Positions 12,307 to 22,072 of a stretch of DNA of 64,000 nt are shown one piece after another (the first letter of the stretch is position 1; each line of letters opens with the position of its first letter). The DNA is from Ectobius pallidus (lineage: Eukaryota; Arthropoda; Insecta; Blattodea; Ectobiidae): the NCBI GenBank assembly GCA_964059195.1, contig CAXKWD010000009.1, positions 152,904,778 to 152,968,777 on the forward strand, in the 5' to 3' direction. The notes under the pieces are model-generated. The model had not been told where the DNA came from. It was given only the letters and a program-made list of their open reading frames with translations, and did not search any database. Position numbers and translations under genes: made by a program.

Positions 12307-12637
12307 GGCGAAATCCAAAAACAGGTGGTCCATTCGATATTCACATTTGCACGGACTGTGATGTATTTTGTTTCTTAGCGAAAAAGGATGACCAACTGTC
12401 TTTGTATATTGTCGCAAGTGCCTTGTTTACTGTCATTATACTTCCCGCGAGGTTTGTCAGCCTGTCTCCAGTCGTCTAGCGATATGATGTCACACCTCCA
12501 ACATCCAATCACGAGTTTCTACATAATACGAGGACAGAAGAATTTGCTAGATCGTGGTATATAAGAAAGTGCACCATTTTGGGTGGGTTGGGTAGGATAC
12601 CACTATCCCAAGGTGCGCCCTGTTTTTGGATTTTCCC
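12307..12637. mobile_element. hAT-type MITE (TSD TTATTTTT)
   Basis: Terminal repeats AAATCCAAAAACAGG (left, after GGCG) and CCTGTTTTTGGATTTTCCC (right) are flanked by TTATTTTT at 12299-12306 and 12638-12645. A relative with the same end logic and a T-rich duplication lies at 41072-41451. Non-coding, 331 bp. Confidence 0.8.
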
Positions 12638-13737
12638 TTATTTTTCACCAATGTGTGACATATGTATCCTATGTGTTGTAAACTCTACCGAATGCATGAA
12701 GTTAGAAATAGGGAATTGAGGACCACAGTGAGAGCACTATCTCCTTGACATTACAATTTTCCTTTCTGGAACTGAACACTTGATCAGGTACACTTGCTTT
12801 TGTTAAAGGAATTGATTAAGGGGTGATATTAGTAGTTTTTAGTTTCTAGAACTTGATCTTGTATTTGGCATAATCCAATTCTAGAGGACCCGTTCACGCA
12901 ATATGCACATTTGTACGGACTGCGTTATGTTTTTTTTGTTTCTGAGCGAGGCAGGATGACCTACTGACCTTCTTGTATTGTCGCAGCAGGTGAGGTGCCT
13001 TGCACCTACCTCTGCATTGAGATAAGTTGTCTAAATAATGCATAATACTAACCACATAGTTATGCATGCAAAGCGGAGGCAGCACCCTTAGCGAAGCGCA
13101 AATGCATTTCTAGAATAACGTATCATACACTGTATGTAAGTAAATGTGCCGTATTATATCTCCTGCGAGGTTTGTCGTATTGGTCAACCTGTTACCCTGA
13201 TTTCTAAGTCAAGTTGATAGCATGGCCATCAGTTACATCTTATTATCATGAGTTACGTATTTTAAGGTAAGAGAATTACAGGATGTATTTTTATATATTA
13301 ACAAATTTCGCACCTAATTACAATCATTGCACCTAGGGACACATTTTTAACGTTTCGTAGTGTAAAAAGTTAAGCTGTGATGTCGAGGAGATAGGGCTAG
13401 ACCCTAGGACCACTGATTGGCATGCAGAATTAATATGTGGCCTCCACTGATTTATTTGGAATAAAATATATTTTTGCAATTTTAAAAATTAATTATTTTA
13501 ATTCAATGAAAGCAGCATGGGAAAACACCTGCAATGATATTTGAATTCCAAAGGGTACTCATGGGCAGTATTTTTATATTATAATAAATTGAAGGAATCC
13601 GCATATTTTATCCGCGCATATTTATTACAGAATTAAACTAAAATATTGATGCGCATATGTAATAGCAATGTATTAAGGATAAACTACCGGTAATTTCCTA
13701 AAACAAAAATTGGAATTATGTTAATTAAATTCCTTAC

Positions 13738-13860
13738 CTGAACGAAAGCGATGCAAGCAGACACTTTGAAAAGATGTTAAAGAAAGAAAGATGTCCGCTT
13801 TCAAACTTCCGCCTTCCGTGTGAGTTCGTGAAACATCCGAGAGAGGTCACTGTTGTTGCC
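13738..13860 (-). promoter_or_regulatory. First-exon-like module (locus 2)
   Basis: On the minus strand: CGGAAGTTTGAAAGCGGACAT, a T-rich run, CAAAGTGTCTGC, CATCGCTTTC and the donor TTCAG|GTAAGGA. It aligns well with locus 1 (3796-3935), the equivalent point of duplication copy A. The CCAAT box is not preserved here. Confidence 0.35.
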
Positions 13861-14235
13861 GTACAGCTGACTGAAGCGTGTGACTGTTGACTCAAGTCTC
13901 TCTTTGCAGGATACTAATTTTGTATAGTCTCTACAATCTTCAGGTGAGTGTAACAGTCATAATTATCTATTTTGCATGTATTCTTATTGCCGAATTAAAC
14001 CCTGAATCCGAACTTCTCGCCCCCATTGCGTCCTCCATGTTGGTTGTGCAAAAGTGGCACATTTACGCGGCTAGTAGTAGTTTTATTCATTACGAAAATG
14101 CGTAATTATAAATTAACCGTGCACGATGCGTTTCCGCTACCCTACACCACCTCCCTCACCCCACAGTAGCGAAAAACCGTTTAAACAATGAGATGGAACG
14201 ATGGAATTACTAAGAGCGTTGAAAATTGGGATTTC

Positions 14236-14450
14236 CCCCCCCCCTTCTCTTCTCTTCCTCTTTCTCCTCTTTCCTCCCTTCTCTCCTCCCCTTTCCTCCC
14301 TTCTCTCCTCCCCTTTCCTCCCTCCTCTCCTTTACCCAACCTATTTGGGACCTATTTCTATGCTACAAATTTTCGCACCTAACAGGATTTGAACACGGGA
14401 CCGCTAGCATCATAGCCAGTCATCTTAACCACTACACCATCGAGTGATCG
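14236..14450 (-). repeat. tRNA-like SINE with a pyrimidine-rich flank
   Basis: On the minus strand, TGTAGTGGTTAAGATGAC (box A-like) and GGTCCCGTGTTCAAATCC (box B-like) are at tRNA spacing between about 14445 and 14380. The plus-strand run 14236-14335 is CTCC/TTCC-rich low-complexity sequence. A complete tRNA cloverleaf is not evident. Confidence 0.6.
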
Positions 14451-14634
14451 TTGTGGTGTGAAACAAGAATTCCTCTATTTAAGTTTAGAGAGCGTTAATA
14501 CATGAGAAATTGCAGTTTTTGTACAAGGGTCGTTTTTTAATTGTAAGTATTATGTTGGCTCTGAGAATCGCCTGTTTGGTTCAAGGTGATGCCTTGTAGC
14601 TTACTGTCAATTGTTAACCTAGGCCTATAGGCCT

Positions 14635-14985
14635 ACTTACTTACTAACTCAATAGACAATACCTAAGCAAGCTAAAGGAATATAATCTATTTTATGGAAC
14701 CCAGAGGTTCTTTGCCGCGCTTACACGAGTCTGCCATTCAACCCTATTCTGTTCTAACTCTTTCCAATCATCCCTTGCAAATCCTACTTCCCTTAAATCT
14801 GTCCTAATATTGTCCTCCCACATATGTCTAGGTCTTCCAAGTGGTTTTTTTCCCTTCAGGTCTCCCAGTCAGGTCTTTACTCATGTTACTGAATTATTAC
14901 TTACTCAATGGCAATAGACAATTCCTAAGCAAGCTAAAGGAATATTATCTATTTTATGGAACCCGAAGGTTCATTGCTGCACTTA
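14635..14985 (-). mobile_element. Two adjacent LINE 3' tails
   Basis: On the minus strand 14885-14640 translates as GRPRHMWEDNIRTDLREVGF, then DWKELEQNRVEWQTRVS and NLWVP before a stop, the canonical ORF2 C-terminus of the LINE family also seen at 7240 and 53195. Its end (a 3' UTR with CTTGCTTAGG) is repeated at 14890-14985, so two truncated copies abut. Confidence 0.75.
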
Positions 14986-15097
14986 TCTTTGACCGATATT
15001 TTTGTCACAGACTGTAAACTGTTTTGTAAATTTAAAAGTCATAACTCGATAAGTATTGGAGATAGTTTGGAATTAAAGAGGACAGTGTCTGTTTCAG

Positions 15098-15226
15098 AAC
15101 CAAGGAAATCATTGCCGCCGCTGCTGTTGAAACTGAGCAGTTGGATTACCTGGGGGTTTCGTTTGGACTCACGGCACCACTCTTGAAATTCTGGAAGCGA
15201 GCTCACTTTGTGCCAGTATATCTGAG
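15098..15226 (+). pseudogene. NAT10: NAT10 exon piece 1
   Basis: After the acceptor GTTTCAG the frame reads [13 protein letters not shown], matching the NAT10 segment that follows the acetyltransferase core. From about 15142 the match continues one frame over as [20 protein letters not shown], then [10 protein letters not shown] to the donor at 15227. The family normally has about five residues (human NERPAE region) between these parts. A deletion of 16 bp between GAGC direct repeats would give exactly this frame change; that length is inferred. Confidence 0.8.
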
Positions 15227-15344
15227 GTAGGTCAATGTATACTGCATGAATAGTTAAGACGTAATGTAAATCCCCTGATGATTCCTCGACAACTCAGATT
15301 ACACCATATTTTTTAATAATGTTATTTTTAATTGGAAATATACA

Positions 15345-15910
15345 CACTAAAATTTCACTAAAAGGTATATTTACCCAGGATGATCATTTCAATGGGTCTT
15401 CCCATCATCATCAGCTGATTCCGACTGGTCCTCTAGCGGCGGGTGAATGAACTTGTCGATCAAAGTTCCTTGTATGCCAACTGAAGTGTCAAAGTTTAAA
15501 AGATTTTTTTCAGTTCTCTTTAATAAATATTTTTTTCCCAAACTATAAGTTCTATTGGTTTTTCAACTTGTTTTAGTAGAGCAATTTTATTTTCAATTTA
15601 ATGGCCTACTTCCCAGAAATGCATTGCCAAAGCGGATTTTTCAGTTTGTTTGTTTATGATGTTTCTAAAATGTTCTTTTCTCCTTGTATCTAAATTCCTT
15701 TTTGTTTGGCCAACATAAAATTTTCCACAATCTTTGCAATTAATTTTGTAAATTCCAGCTTTTTTTTTGTAATGAGGGACCTTATCTTTCTGGTTGGTTT
15801 TTATAAGATTTTTCAAACTGAATTTATTCTGCGGTGCCAATTTGATGTTTACATTATTGAAAACCTTCTGAAATCTGTTGTTTGCCCATCAACATCAAAT
15901 TTATATATTT
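15345..15910 (-). mobile_element. Penelope-like element 3' part with GIY-YIG endonuclease
   Basis: Minus-strand frame (15840-15598) reads KKKAGIYKINCKDCGKFYVG, then QTKRNLDTRRKEHFRNI and ALAMHFWEVGH. The GIY...YVG motif, the R of TKRNLDTR and the E of KEH match the GIY-YIG endonuclease at the C-terminus of Penelope-like retroelements. Upstream residues such as NVNIKLAPQNKFSLKN also fit PLEs. The reverse transcriptase is absent, so this is a 5'-truncated copy in an intron of the NAT10 locus. Its 3' region carries a hammerhead-like motif. Confidence 0.8.
15373..15420 (-). ncRNA. Hammerhead ribozyme-like motif (PLE copy 1)
   Basis: Minus strand order: TCAG (stem I), core CTGATGA, stem II GATGGG-AAGA-CCCATT with one U before it, core GAAA, palindromic stem III TGATCA, cleavage site context AUC, then CTGG (stem I partner). 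All invariant core bases of a type I hammerhead are present. Copy 2 at 32619-32663 supports stem II by covariation. Activity is not shown. Confidence 0.6.
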
Positions 15911-16063
15911 ATTAGAATTATTTGTTGAATTATAAACATGGTTCCTTATTTGACAGTCATATTTTCATAATTTTACCTATGATTACAGCTTTCTAAAACA
16001 ATATAATGAAATACTGAAACTAGTTTTCTCAAACCAGGCGACATACAGCTGTTTGATCACTGC

Positions 16064-16832
16064 TTGGATAGATGACGACATTGGCGTTCTGCAATCAGAG
16101 GCAAGAAACATCATACCCGGCATGAAGTGTTTGATGACATTTCACGTTCAAACTCAGTGTAACCCTTGGCAGTTACGGTATATAGGGATTATTAGTAATA
16201 CGGTTTATGTAGAACTTGTGCGGTGAACAACCAAACAACTGTTCAACTCATTTATAAGCAGCTTTTATTAGTAAGGCTATATATGTACATAGGGATCCCC
16301 AGTGTTAATTGCTGCATTGTAATTCCACAGACAGACAAGGAACGACCTGACCGGGGAACGCTCCTGCATTATGCTTCATGTATTGGATCCATCTGGTGGC
16401 GATGACATTGAGAAGCATGGAACTTGGCTTTCAGATTTCTGGAAGGACTTCGGGCGATGCTTTGTTTCATTACTGGGCTTTCAGTTCCGCAGCTTCACAC
16501 CAGCACTCGCTCTCAGCGTTCTGCTGAACAAGTCGTGTAAACTCAACACAACAGGTAAGAATTCTAGTCTTTTCCCTTTAAAGGAGGTTTGCCTCCAAGA
16601 ATTAGAATTTTACAGCCTTACTAATAAAAGCTGCTTATACCTGCGTTGAACGGTTGTTTGGTTGTTCACCGTGCAAGTTCTGCATAAGCCGCATTACCAA
16701 TAATAGGTGTGTAACTGCCGAGTTTACACAGCGTTTGTACGTCCAACGTCATCAAATACGTCACGCTTTTCATGACGTTCCTAGCCTCAGGCTATGAAAG
16801 GACTGCTGAACGCCATCTATCGGTGTAGCGGG
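16064..16832. repeat. Inverted repeats flanking NAT10 exon piece 2
   Basis: The arm 16064-16281 and the arm 16614-16832 are reverse complements over about 215 bp with moderate divergence; for example GGTGAACAACCAAACAAC on the left and GTTGTTTGGTTGTTCACC on the right. They are probably two opposed copies of one MITE. The exon 16331-16554 lies between them. Confidence 0.8.
16331..16554 (+). pseudogene. NAT10: NAT10 exon piece 2
   Basis: From the acceptor TTCCACAG the frame is RQTRNDLTGERSCIMLHVLD, then TWLSDFWKDFGRCFVSLLGF and QFRSFTPALALSVLLNK to the donor ACAG|GTAAGA. The frame is open and the phase matches piece 1 and piece 3. Relative to the family, QTPNDLTGEHSCIM has P to R and H to R, and FRRRF-like has become FGRCF. 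The conserved FWKDF block is kept. Confidence 0.85.
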
Positions 16833-18181
16833 CAAACAACGATGGATCGTCTGCAGACTAATTGTAGTTTCAGTATTTCATTATATTGTTTTCAGAAAGC
16901 TGTAATCATGGGTACAAGTATGGAAATATGTCCTGCAAACAAGGAACAATGTTTATAATTCCGCAAAAGTAGCCCAGAATGTTTCATAACAAGTTACCTT
17001 AAGAATGGATGCATAACCTCAAAATTCAATCTCAGACATCTACGAAGCGACCGGCTGTTACGCATATCGGCCATCTTGATTATTTACGTCGAGTTTATAC
17101 AAGGGGGCCAGGCTGTGTAAAGGTTGCACACATTCAGCCTTATGCAACAATTATTAGTACACTTTCTTTCCTCAGCTGTGTATATTCCTGGTATAAATGT
17201 TACAACTGGATTATTAGTAAGACTGATAGAAATTAATGTAATTTACAATATCTTAGTACGGCTTCTTTGCTAACGCGTGCACGTGTGTCATTTTCCTGTG
17301 AAGCTATATCTTATAAGGTGAAAGATTAGAGTGAAGCTTAAGATAAGATGTGAATACTGAAAAACGATTATCTCAAAAACCACAAATTTAATCACAATTG
17401 ACAAAACAGGTTTTATATTCACAGCAAACTCCTCATTATCCGTATTAACTGTGACCGTGAGTGAATGTTAAGTATTCTAGCTTCAGGCTACATATGTAAG
17501 CTAATGTCATTCTAATAGCCTGTAAATACTACTGAATTTGTCATAATGCTAGTTGTATAATTATGTCACCATATATCTCCAGCTAGTTTGATCCTATTCA
17601 AAACAAAGGGGAGGAGAACTCACAGAGAGTTCGTGGAAAATTCGCATCATGTGGCAAAACGTGATTGGTTAATGTCATTACCAGGGTGTGGCTTGCTAAT
17701 GGAGGAGTGTTCATAAGTTCATGCAACAATAATGTCAACATTTACACGTGAAATAGCAAACTCTCAGTGGCATCGTCATCTTATAGTATATCAATTAGCA
17801 AACAAAACATAAAGGATTCATTGTTCAAGATAGAAAGGAAGTGAGGTGTACTGAGAATAAACAAACTACCATTATCACGGTGAAGACATGCATTCTCATG
17901 TGTGGAGCCACTCCTCTTTGTTTTGAACAGGATCAAACTTACCTGAGACATATTTTAGAGAATGATACTTGGCTTATCTGGAAGCCGTGTAATTTTCTCT
18001 TCTGCAAACGATTAAAATGGAAGGAAGAGTATTGCATGGAAATCATGAGTTTACTCCTTCCACTCTGCATAATACAGATCTTCTCCCTGAAGATGGCAGC
18101 AATTTCAGTACACAGAAAATATTCTTGCAAATTCTTTTGCATGATCCAGGTCAGAAATTGACAATATAATGTATATTTCAG

Positions 18182-18353
18182 CATTAACCGAAGAAGAATT
18201 GGACGTCTATCTGACAAAATATGATGTGAAGCGTCTGGAAATGTACTGCAACAATTTGGTGGACTACCACCTGGTGATGGACTTGGTACCAGCTCTGTCT
18301 CGGCTGTACTTCCTGCACCGCATGGGGACACTCGTCTGTCTGCCGTCCAGTCT
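18182..18353 (+). pseudogene. NAT10: NAT10 exon piece 3
   Basis: Frame begins ALTEEELDVYLTKYDVKRLE, then MYCNNLVDYHLVMDLVPALS and RLYFLHRMG, all strongly NAT10. After ATGGGG the match moves one frame to RLSAVQS and the donor TCT|GTAAGT. Restoring phase needs one extra base, and the exon length (172) is one short of phase agreement with piece 4, so a single base appears lost from the G run at about 18325. Confidence 0.85.
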
Positions 18354-18449
18354 GTAAGTTCCTTGAAGTCATTATAAGTGATGCATATTTAAGGATTTTA
18401 ATTTTCTATTCCATTTCAAGATGGAGAGAAAATGTTAGACTTTTTGAAT

Positions 18450-18545
18450 GCGAGGTCTGCTGTTCATCCTTGTGCTCTAGGTCACAGGTTCGATCCCAGC
18501 CCACGTCCATATATGTACACAACCTAAGTTGCAATACAGCCTATT
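18450..18545 (+). repeat. tRNA-like retroposon fragment
   Basis: GGTCACAGGTTCGATCCCAG is a good box B; the box A region is poor. It lies in the intron between pieces 3 and 4 of NAT10. Confidence 0.45.
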
Positions 18546-18641
18546 GTTAAATAACAATATAACCAACCGACATTTAAAGTATCTTGTTGTTTAATAAAAT
18601 ATAGAATTCAGAGTAACACAAACGGTTATGCATTGTTGTAG

Positions 18642-18878
18642 GCCATTCTCGTTGGTTTGGGTCTGCAATACAAGACTGTGGACGCTCTAGCTGCTGAATT
18701 AGAATTGCCAGCGTCGCAGCTACTTGGATTGTTCAACCGAACAATACGTCGATGTGTTCAGTACCTCATGAGTATTCTCGAACAGTCTATAGAAAGGAGT
18801 TTTGTGCAGCCGAGGTCAACAGCTGGATTCAACCCAGTGGTAAAGAGTATGCAGGAAGAACTAGAAGAAGCAGCAAAG
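18642..18878 (+). pseudogene. NAT10: NAT10 exon piece 4 (intact frame)
   Basis: Frame AILVGLGLQYKTVDALAAEL, then ELPASQLLGLFNRTIRRCVQ and VVKSMQEELEEAAK, phase 0 at both ends (79 codons), donor AAAG|GTGAAT. It matches the NAT10 block with the conserved LGLFNR motif and the coiled-coil-like tail. No lesion is seen. Confidence 0.9.
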
Positions 18879-19124
18879 GTGAATAGACATGACATCCAAA
18901 TCCTGTCTGCCATATGTCATGAATAGCGCCTGGATTTTAAGGCTTTTATAAAAGGTATTTTAGCTTTTTATTTTCATGGAATAGCCCTTTTTAGCTGTCT
19001 TGATAAAACATATAATGAACACTAATGTTAACACCGAAAATTGTATTATAATTTTGACACAATTATAGATTTTTTGTTTGTTTACAAAATAAACAAGTAA
19101 CTATTCTATCTAATAATACTTCTC

Positions 19125-19227
19125 TAATTACAGAAAACTAACCTGAACATGTTTCAAGCCTGGAGTATAGCTGAGGATGAGTCTAGAGGCAGACTCAAAA
19201 CATATTCAGGTTAGTTTTCTGTAATTA
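19125..19227. repeat. Hairpin within the hAT element
   Basis: TAATTACAGAAAACTAACCT at 19125 has a perfect reverse complement ending at 19227; pairing extends further inward with minor mismatches. The loop region has GAGTCT-AGAGGC-AGACTC. Confidence 0.75.
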
Positions 19228-19622
19228 GTGAAGTACGTATGTAAAATCTCCATCTCGAGTATTATTAGATATTTTGTAACTTCACTATATAAACTTCCTA
19301 TTTATTTTAAGTAACTATTCCTTATATCAGCACTCGAAAAATAGCATAATCAATTGAGGTATTTACCCTTTAAAGGCCCTGTTAACTTAAAAAATGCATT
19401 TTTAGGTGAAAGCTGGTTTAAAAAGAGGATATTTAGAGATTAGTTTGTGCGAAAACTCGATCTTTCTATGTTGAACCGTTCGCCCGCAATCCAAGTAGAA
19501 AAGTTCCGTCAGCAATGCGATATGACGTCACAGCGCTCTCACCACTGCTGTGAGGAAGCTTTGGAATGCCAGCCATATGTAGCCGACACATCAGTCTGTG
19601 TTTGCTAATTCATTGCTGGTGT

Positions 19623-19931
19623 CATAGGCTTAACGAGGGGGGGGGTTGGGGGTTTGAACCCCCCCCCCCCCCCCATTGATTAAAAAAAGGAAAATTGTAT
19701 GATTTTTAAAGTCCGCCCATAAATTACTAAATACAAGTATAAAGCGTGGGAAGCTTAAAACTCATTACTGTGCGTATTAATTTTTAAAATTTTCCGGGGA
19801 GGATCCCCGGAAGCTTAAAACTCGTTATTGTGCATCTTAATTTTTTTAATTTTCCGGGGGAGGACCCCCAGACCCCGCGGATGTTATAACCCCCCCCCCC
19901 CCCCCATATGGTCGGCCTGGTTACGCCTATG
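19623..19931. mobile_element. hAT-type MITE (TSD GCTGGTGT)
   Basis: Ends CATAGGCTTAACGAGG and CCTGGTTACGCCTATG; flanks GCTGGTGT at 19615-19622 and 19932-19939. The interior has long G and C runs near both ends and two GAAGCTTAAAACTC repeats. Same family, opposite orientation, as 21858-22072. Confidence 0.85.
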
Positions 19932-19984
19932 GCTGGTGTCATCTCGTGTGTTAAAATTATTATAAATTTAAAGTTTCTCGTGTC

Positions 19985-20497
19985 ATGTCTGGAATCAGGC
20001 CATATCAATTCGAGCTGAAAAAAAGTGTAATTATAAGGGCAGATGAAGAAAATACTGGGAATGCTGACCGTGTAAATAGTACTGATTAATGCAACTGTGG
20101 TGAATGTGTTTTTTCAGCGATTCATAATGAATGTTTCTGCTGTTCTGAAAGTGTTATGATAAGGGAAGTGCTAACTGCATTACATTCTCATAATTCTCTT
20201 CGTTCTGTTGTATTAAATAGGGACACATTGAACACTGCTAGGCCCCTTATGATGGTGAGAGCTGAATCCAATTTTGAAAGGGAACAGTTACGAGTAGCGA
20301 ACAATAGGAACATGCGTTATGTAGCTTACAGACAAGTCGTCTACTGGGTTAATTCTTGGAAGCCCTTCGGAAAAGGCAATAGAAAAGTCATACCTTCATG
20401 CATAGTTAAACAGATTAGGGACGAATACCATGAGCCTAACAAAGAGTACAGACAATTTCAACCTGCTGACGGAAGAGATATTTCGTATTTTGATTAA
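19985..20497 (+). pseudogene. P2X7-type ballast (Zn-binding, Cys-rich) domain ORF of the Kolobok element
   Basis: From ATG at 19985 a 170-codon frame reads MSGIRPYQFEL, then after one in-frame TAA (20087-20089) CNCGECVF and ECFCCSES, then YVAYRQVVYWVNSWKPFGKG and IPSCIVKQIRDEYHE, ending SYFD. The C-C-G-C / ECxCCxE cysteine pattern and the AYRQ...IPSC...IR signature match the cytoplasmic ballast domain of P2X7 receptors, which also occurs as a stand-alone domain in invertebrate proteins. No channel region is present. The stop replaces what is usually a Trp or similar before CxCGxC. It is convergent with the transposase relic and lies inside the same terminal repeats, so it is probably a second ORF or cargo of the element. 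Confidence 0.7.
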
Positions 20498-20653
20498 TTG
20501 AAATTTTAACCCTGAATCCTCAACTACGGTGAGGTTAAAAAATGTTATACAGAGTTTATAAAGTCAACTCAATCTTCTTTTTACAGTACTAGGCTTATGT
20601 CTGTAAAATATTTAGTTTGGTCATTTATTTTCATGCAAGTGAAAGAACAATTA

Positions 20654-21045
20654 CAGGGTGTCCACTGGTCGGGAAAAGGCCGGGAATTTCGTATGGTCGG
20701 GAAAATCCGGGTAAAGTCAACAAATTTGTTAAAATGTCCGGGAAAATTCGAAAAATTGCAAAGTGTGATCAGAAAGACTACTAGAGAATAATAGGCCTAT
20801 ATGAAAGTATATTTATTTTATTTTATTGTTCCCAATTTTTGTATCTGTTATAGCCTAAGCAATTAATGTTTGCAATTACTTTTGTTACTAAAAGTTTTTC
20901 TTATTTAAAGTATGTATAATCCTATAATTTTTCTTACACAGTTATTAGAAAGTGCTTCATATTTCGGTCGGGAATTTCTGAAATGATCAATGAACATCAG
21001 GGAATAAGCCGGGAATTTCTTCAGCATTACTTGGTGGACACCCTG
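20654..21045. mobile_element. MITE with CAGGGTGTCCAC ends
   Basis: CAGGGTGTCCACT at the left and GTGGACACCCTG at the right are inverted; several CCGGGAATTTC motifs lie inside. The flanks (AACAATTA and AATTAAAT) do not give a clean 8-bp duplication, so hAT assignment is tentative. Confidence 0.65.
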
Positions 21046-21194
21046 AATTAAATCCTAGGAAAAAAGTATTATAATTTAAATTTTGCTGTAAATAAGATCA
21101 AAGTTGTAAGTAATATACTAAATTTAAACTAATAATTAAATACCGGTACTGTAAATATATATCGAAAGTTACTACTGGACAAAGTTGTTACTGC

Positions 21195-21857
21195 GGTATC
21201 TTTAAAGTTCTTGGAATCTCGAGAAAGAGAATCTCTCCAAAGCTTCCAGCGATTCAGGATGGGCCACTGGAGCAATACATTGTGGAACATCTTTAGCCAG
21301 GTAAGGATCTTCCACAAATTCAATGTTTGAATTATTCACGTAATGTAATACCCTGTTCACTATGTCATTACGCCACTCGTTACTTTTACTTTCATAAACT
21401 GAAACCATTACCCACTTTTTTTTGTTGGTTTTGAGTATTTCAGTTTTTCACTTGTAACGTTTCTGTTTACATTATGGTTATAATCCATAATCGCCAACAT
21501 TGATTGTAGTACCATTCCGTCGTAACTAAAGTGAATCTTTTTCGGCTTGTATTTTAGTGCGACATTATGATAAGACTCTAAATGTCCTGTATGACAATAG
21601 TTCTTTGCGTGCTTCAAATCTTCAATGAAATTCCTGTTTTTATAACAGATGACAGTAACATGTAATCGTTTGACTCCGGTCTGATCCATTCACTTGCTTC
21701 ATCTTCAATAATTTCTTCATGTTCGCACTGATTAATTACGTTATTTCCAGTCCAACTATGTACATTGGAAATATGAAATAACACCGATTGAAATTTTTAA
21801 ACCAACACGTTTTGTCCCCTCCACAAGTCTGACATGACCACCATAGGTGGTTAACAG
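21195..21857 (-). pseudogene. Kolobok transposase C-terminal relic
   Basis: Minus strand from about 21780: SNVHSWTGNNVINQCEHEE, EWIRPES, then FIEDLKHAKNYCHTGHLESY, HNVALKYKPKKIHFSYDGMV and AIMDYNHNVNR, then after a frameshift SRF near the end. The order H-SWTG, C-H-E, LKHAK-CHTG-LE-H and LDHN-N is typical of the Kolobok transposase C-terminal half. The N-terminal half is missing. A MITE is inserted at its upstream edge (21858-22072). Not functional. Confidence 0.7.
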
Positions 21858-22072
21858 CATAGGCGTAACCAGGCTGACCATATGGGGGGTCCGGGGGTCC
21901 TCCCCCGGAAAATTTTAAAAATTAAGATACACAATAACGAGCTTCCCACGCTTTATACTAGTATTAAGTAATTTATAAGCAGACTTAAAAAAAAAATTAT
22001 ACAATTTTCCTTTTCTTAATCAATGGGGGGGGGGGGGAGGGGGTTCGACCCCCCACCCTCGTTACGCTTCTG
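21858..22072. mobile_element. hAT-type MITE (TSD GTTAACAG/GTTAACAA)
   Basis: Ends CATAGGCGTAACCAGG and CCTCGTTACGCTTCTG, flanked by GTTAACAG (21850-21857) and GTTAACAA (22073-22080), one mismatch. Inverted relative of the element at 19623-19931, sharing the CCCCGGAAAATTTTAAAAAT block. Confidence 0.8.

Larger units (their letters stand above)
10490..13900. repeat. Segmental duplication, copy B
   Basis: Diverged partner of 1-4340. It lacks the 1.13-kb insertion of copy A at the equivalent point (11086-11095), and has its own insertions such as the MITE at 12307-12637. A second, partial internal repeat is visible: the block at 12328-12430 (CACATTTG then CGGACTG) recurs at 12895-13000. Confidence 0.7.

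Noticed and set aside
17939..18331. 130-residue minus-strand frame
   Set aside because: Overlaps NAT10 piece 3 in antisense and runs into intron; no motif.
19640..19915. Functional G-quadruplex element
   Set aside because: Long G and C runs are part of a MITE family (also at 22025) and prone to length error; nothing else supports a function.
20654..21045. Firm hAT call
   Set aside because: Ends look right but the flanking 8 bp do not match, so only a MITE with unassigned superfamily is claimed.
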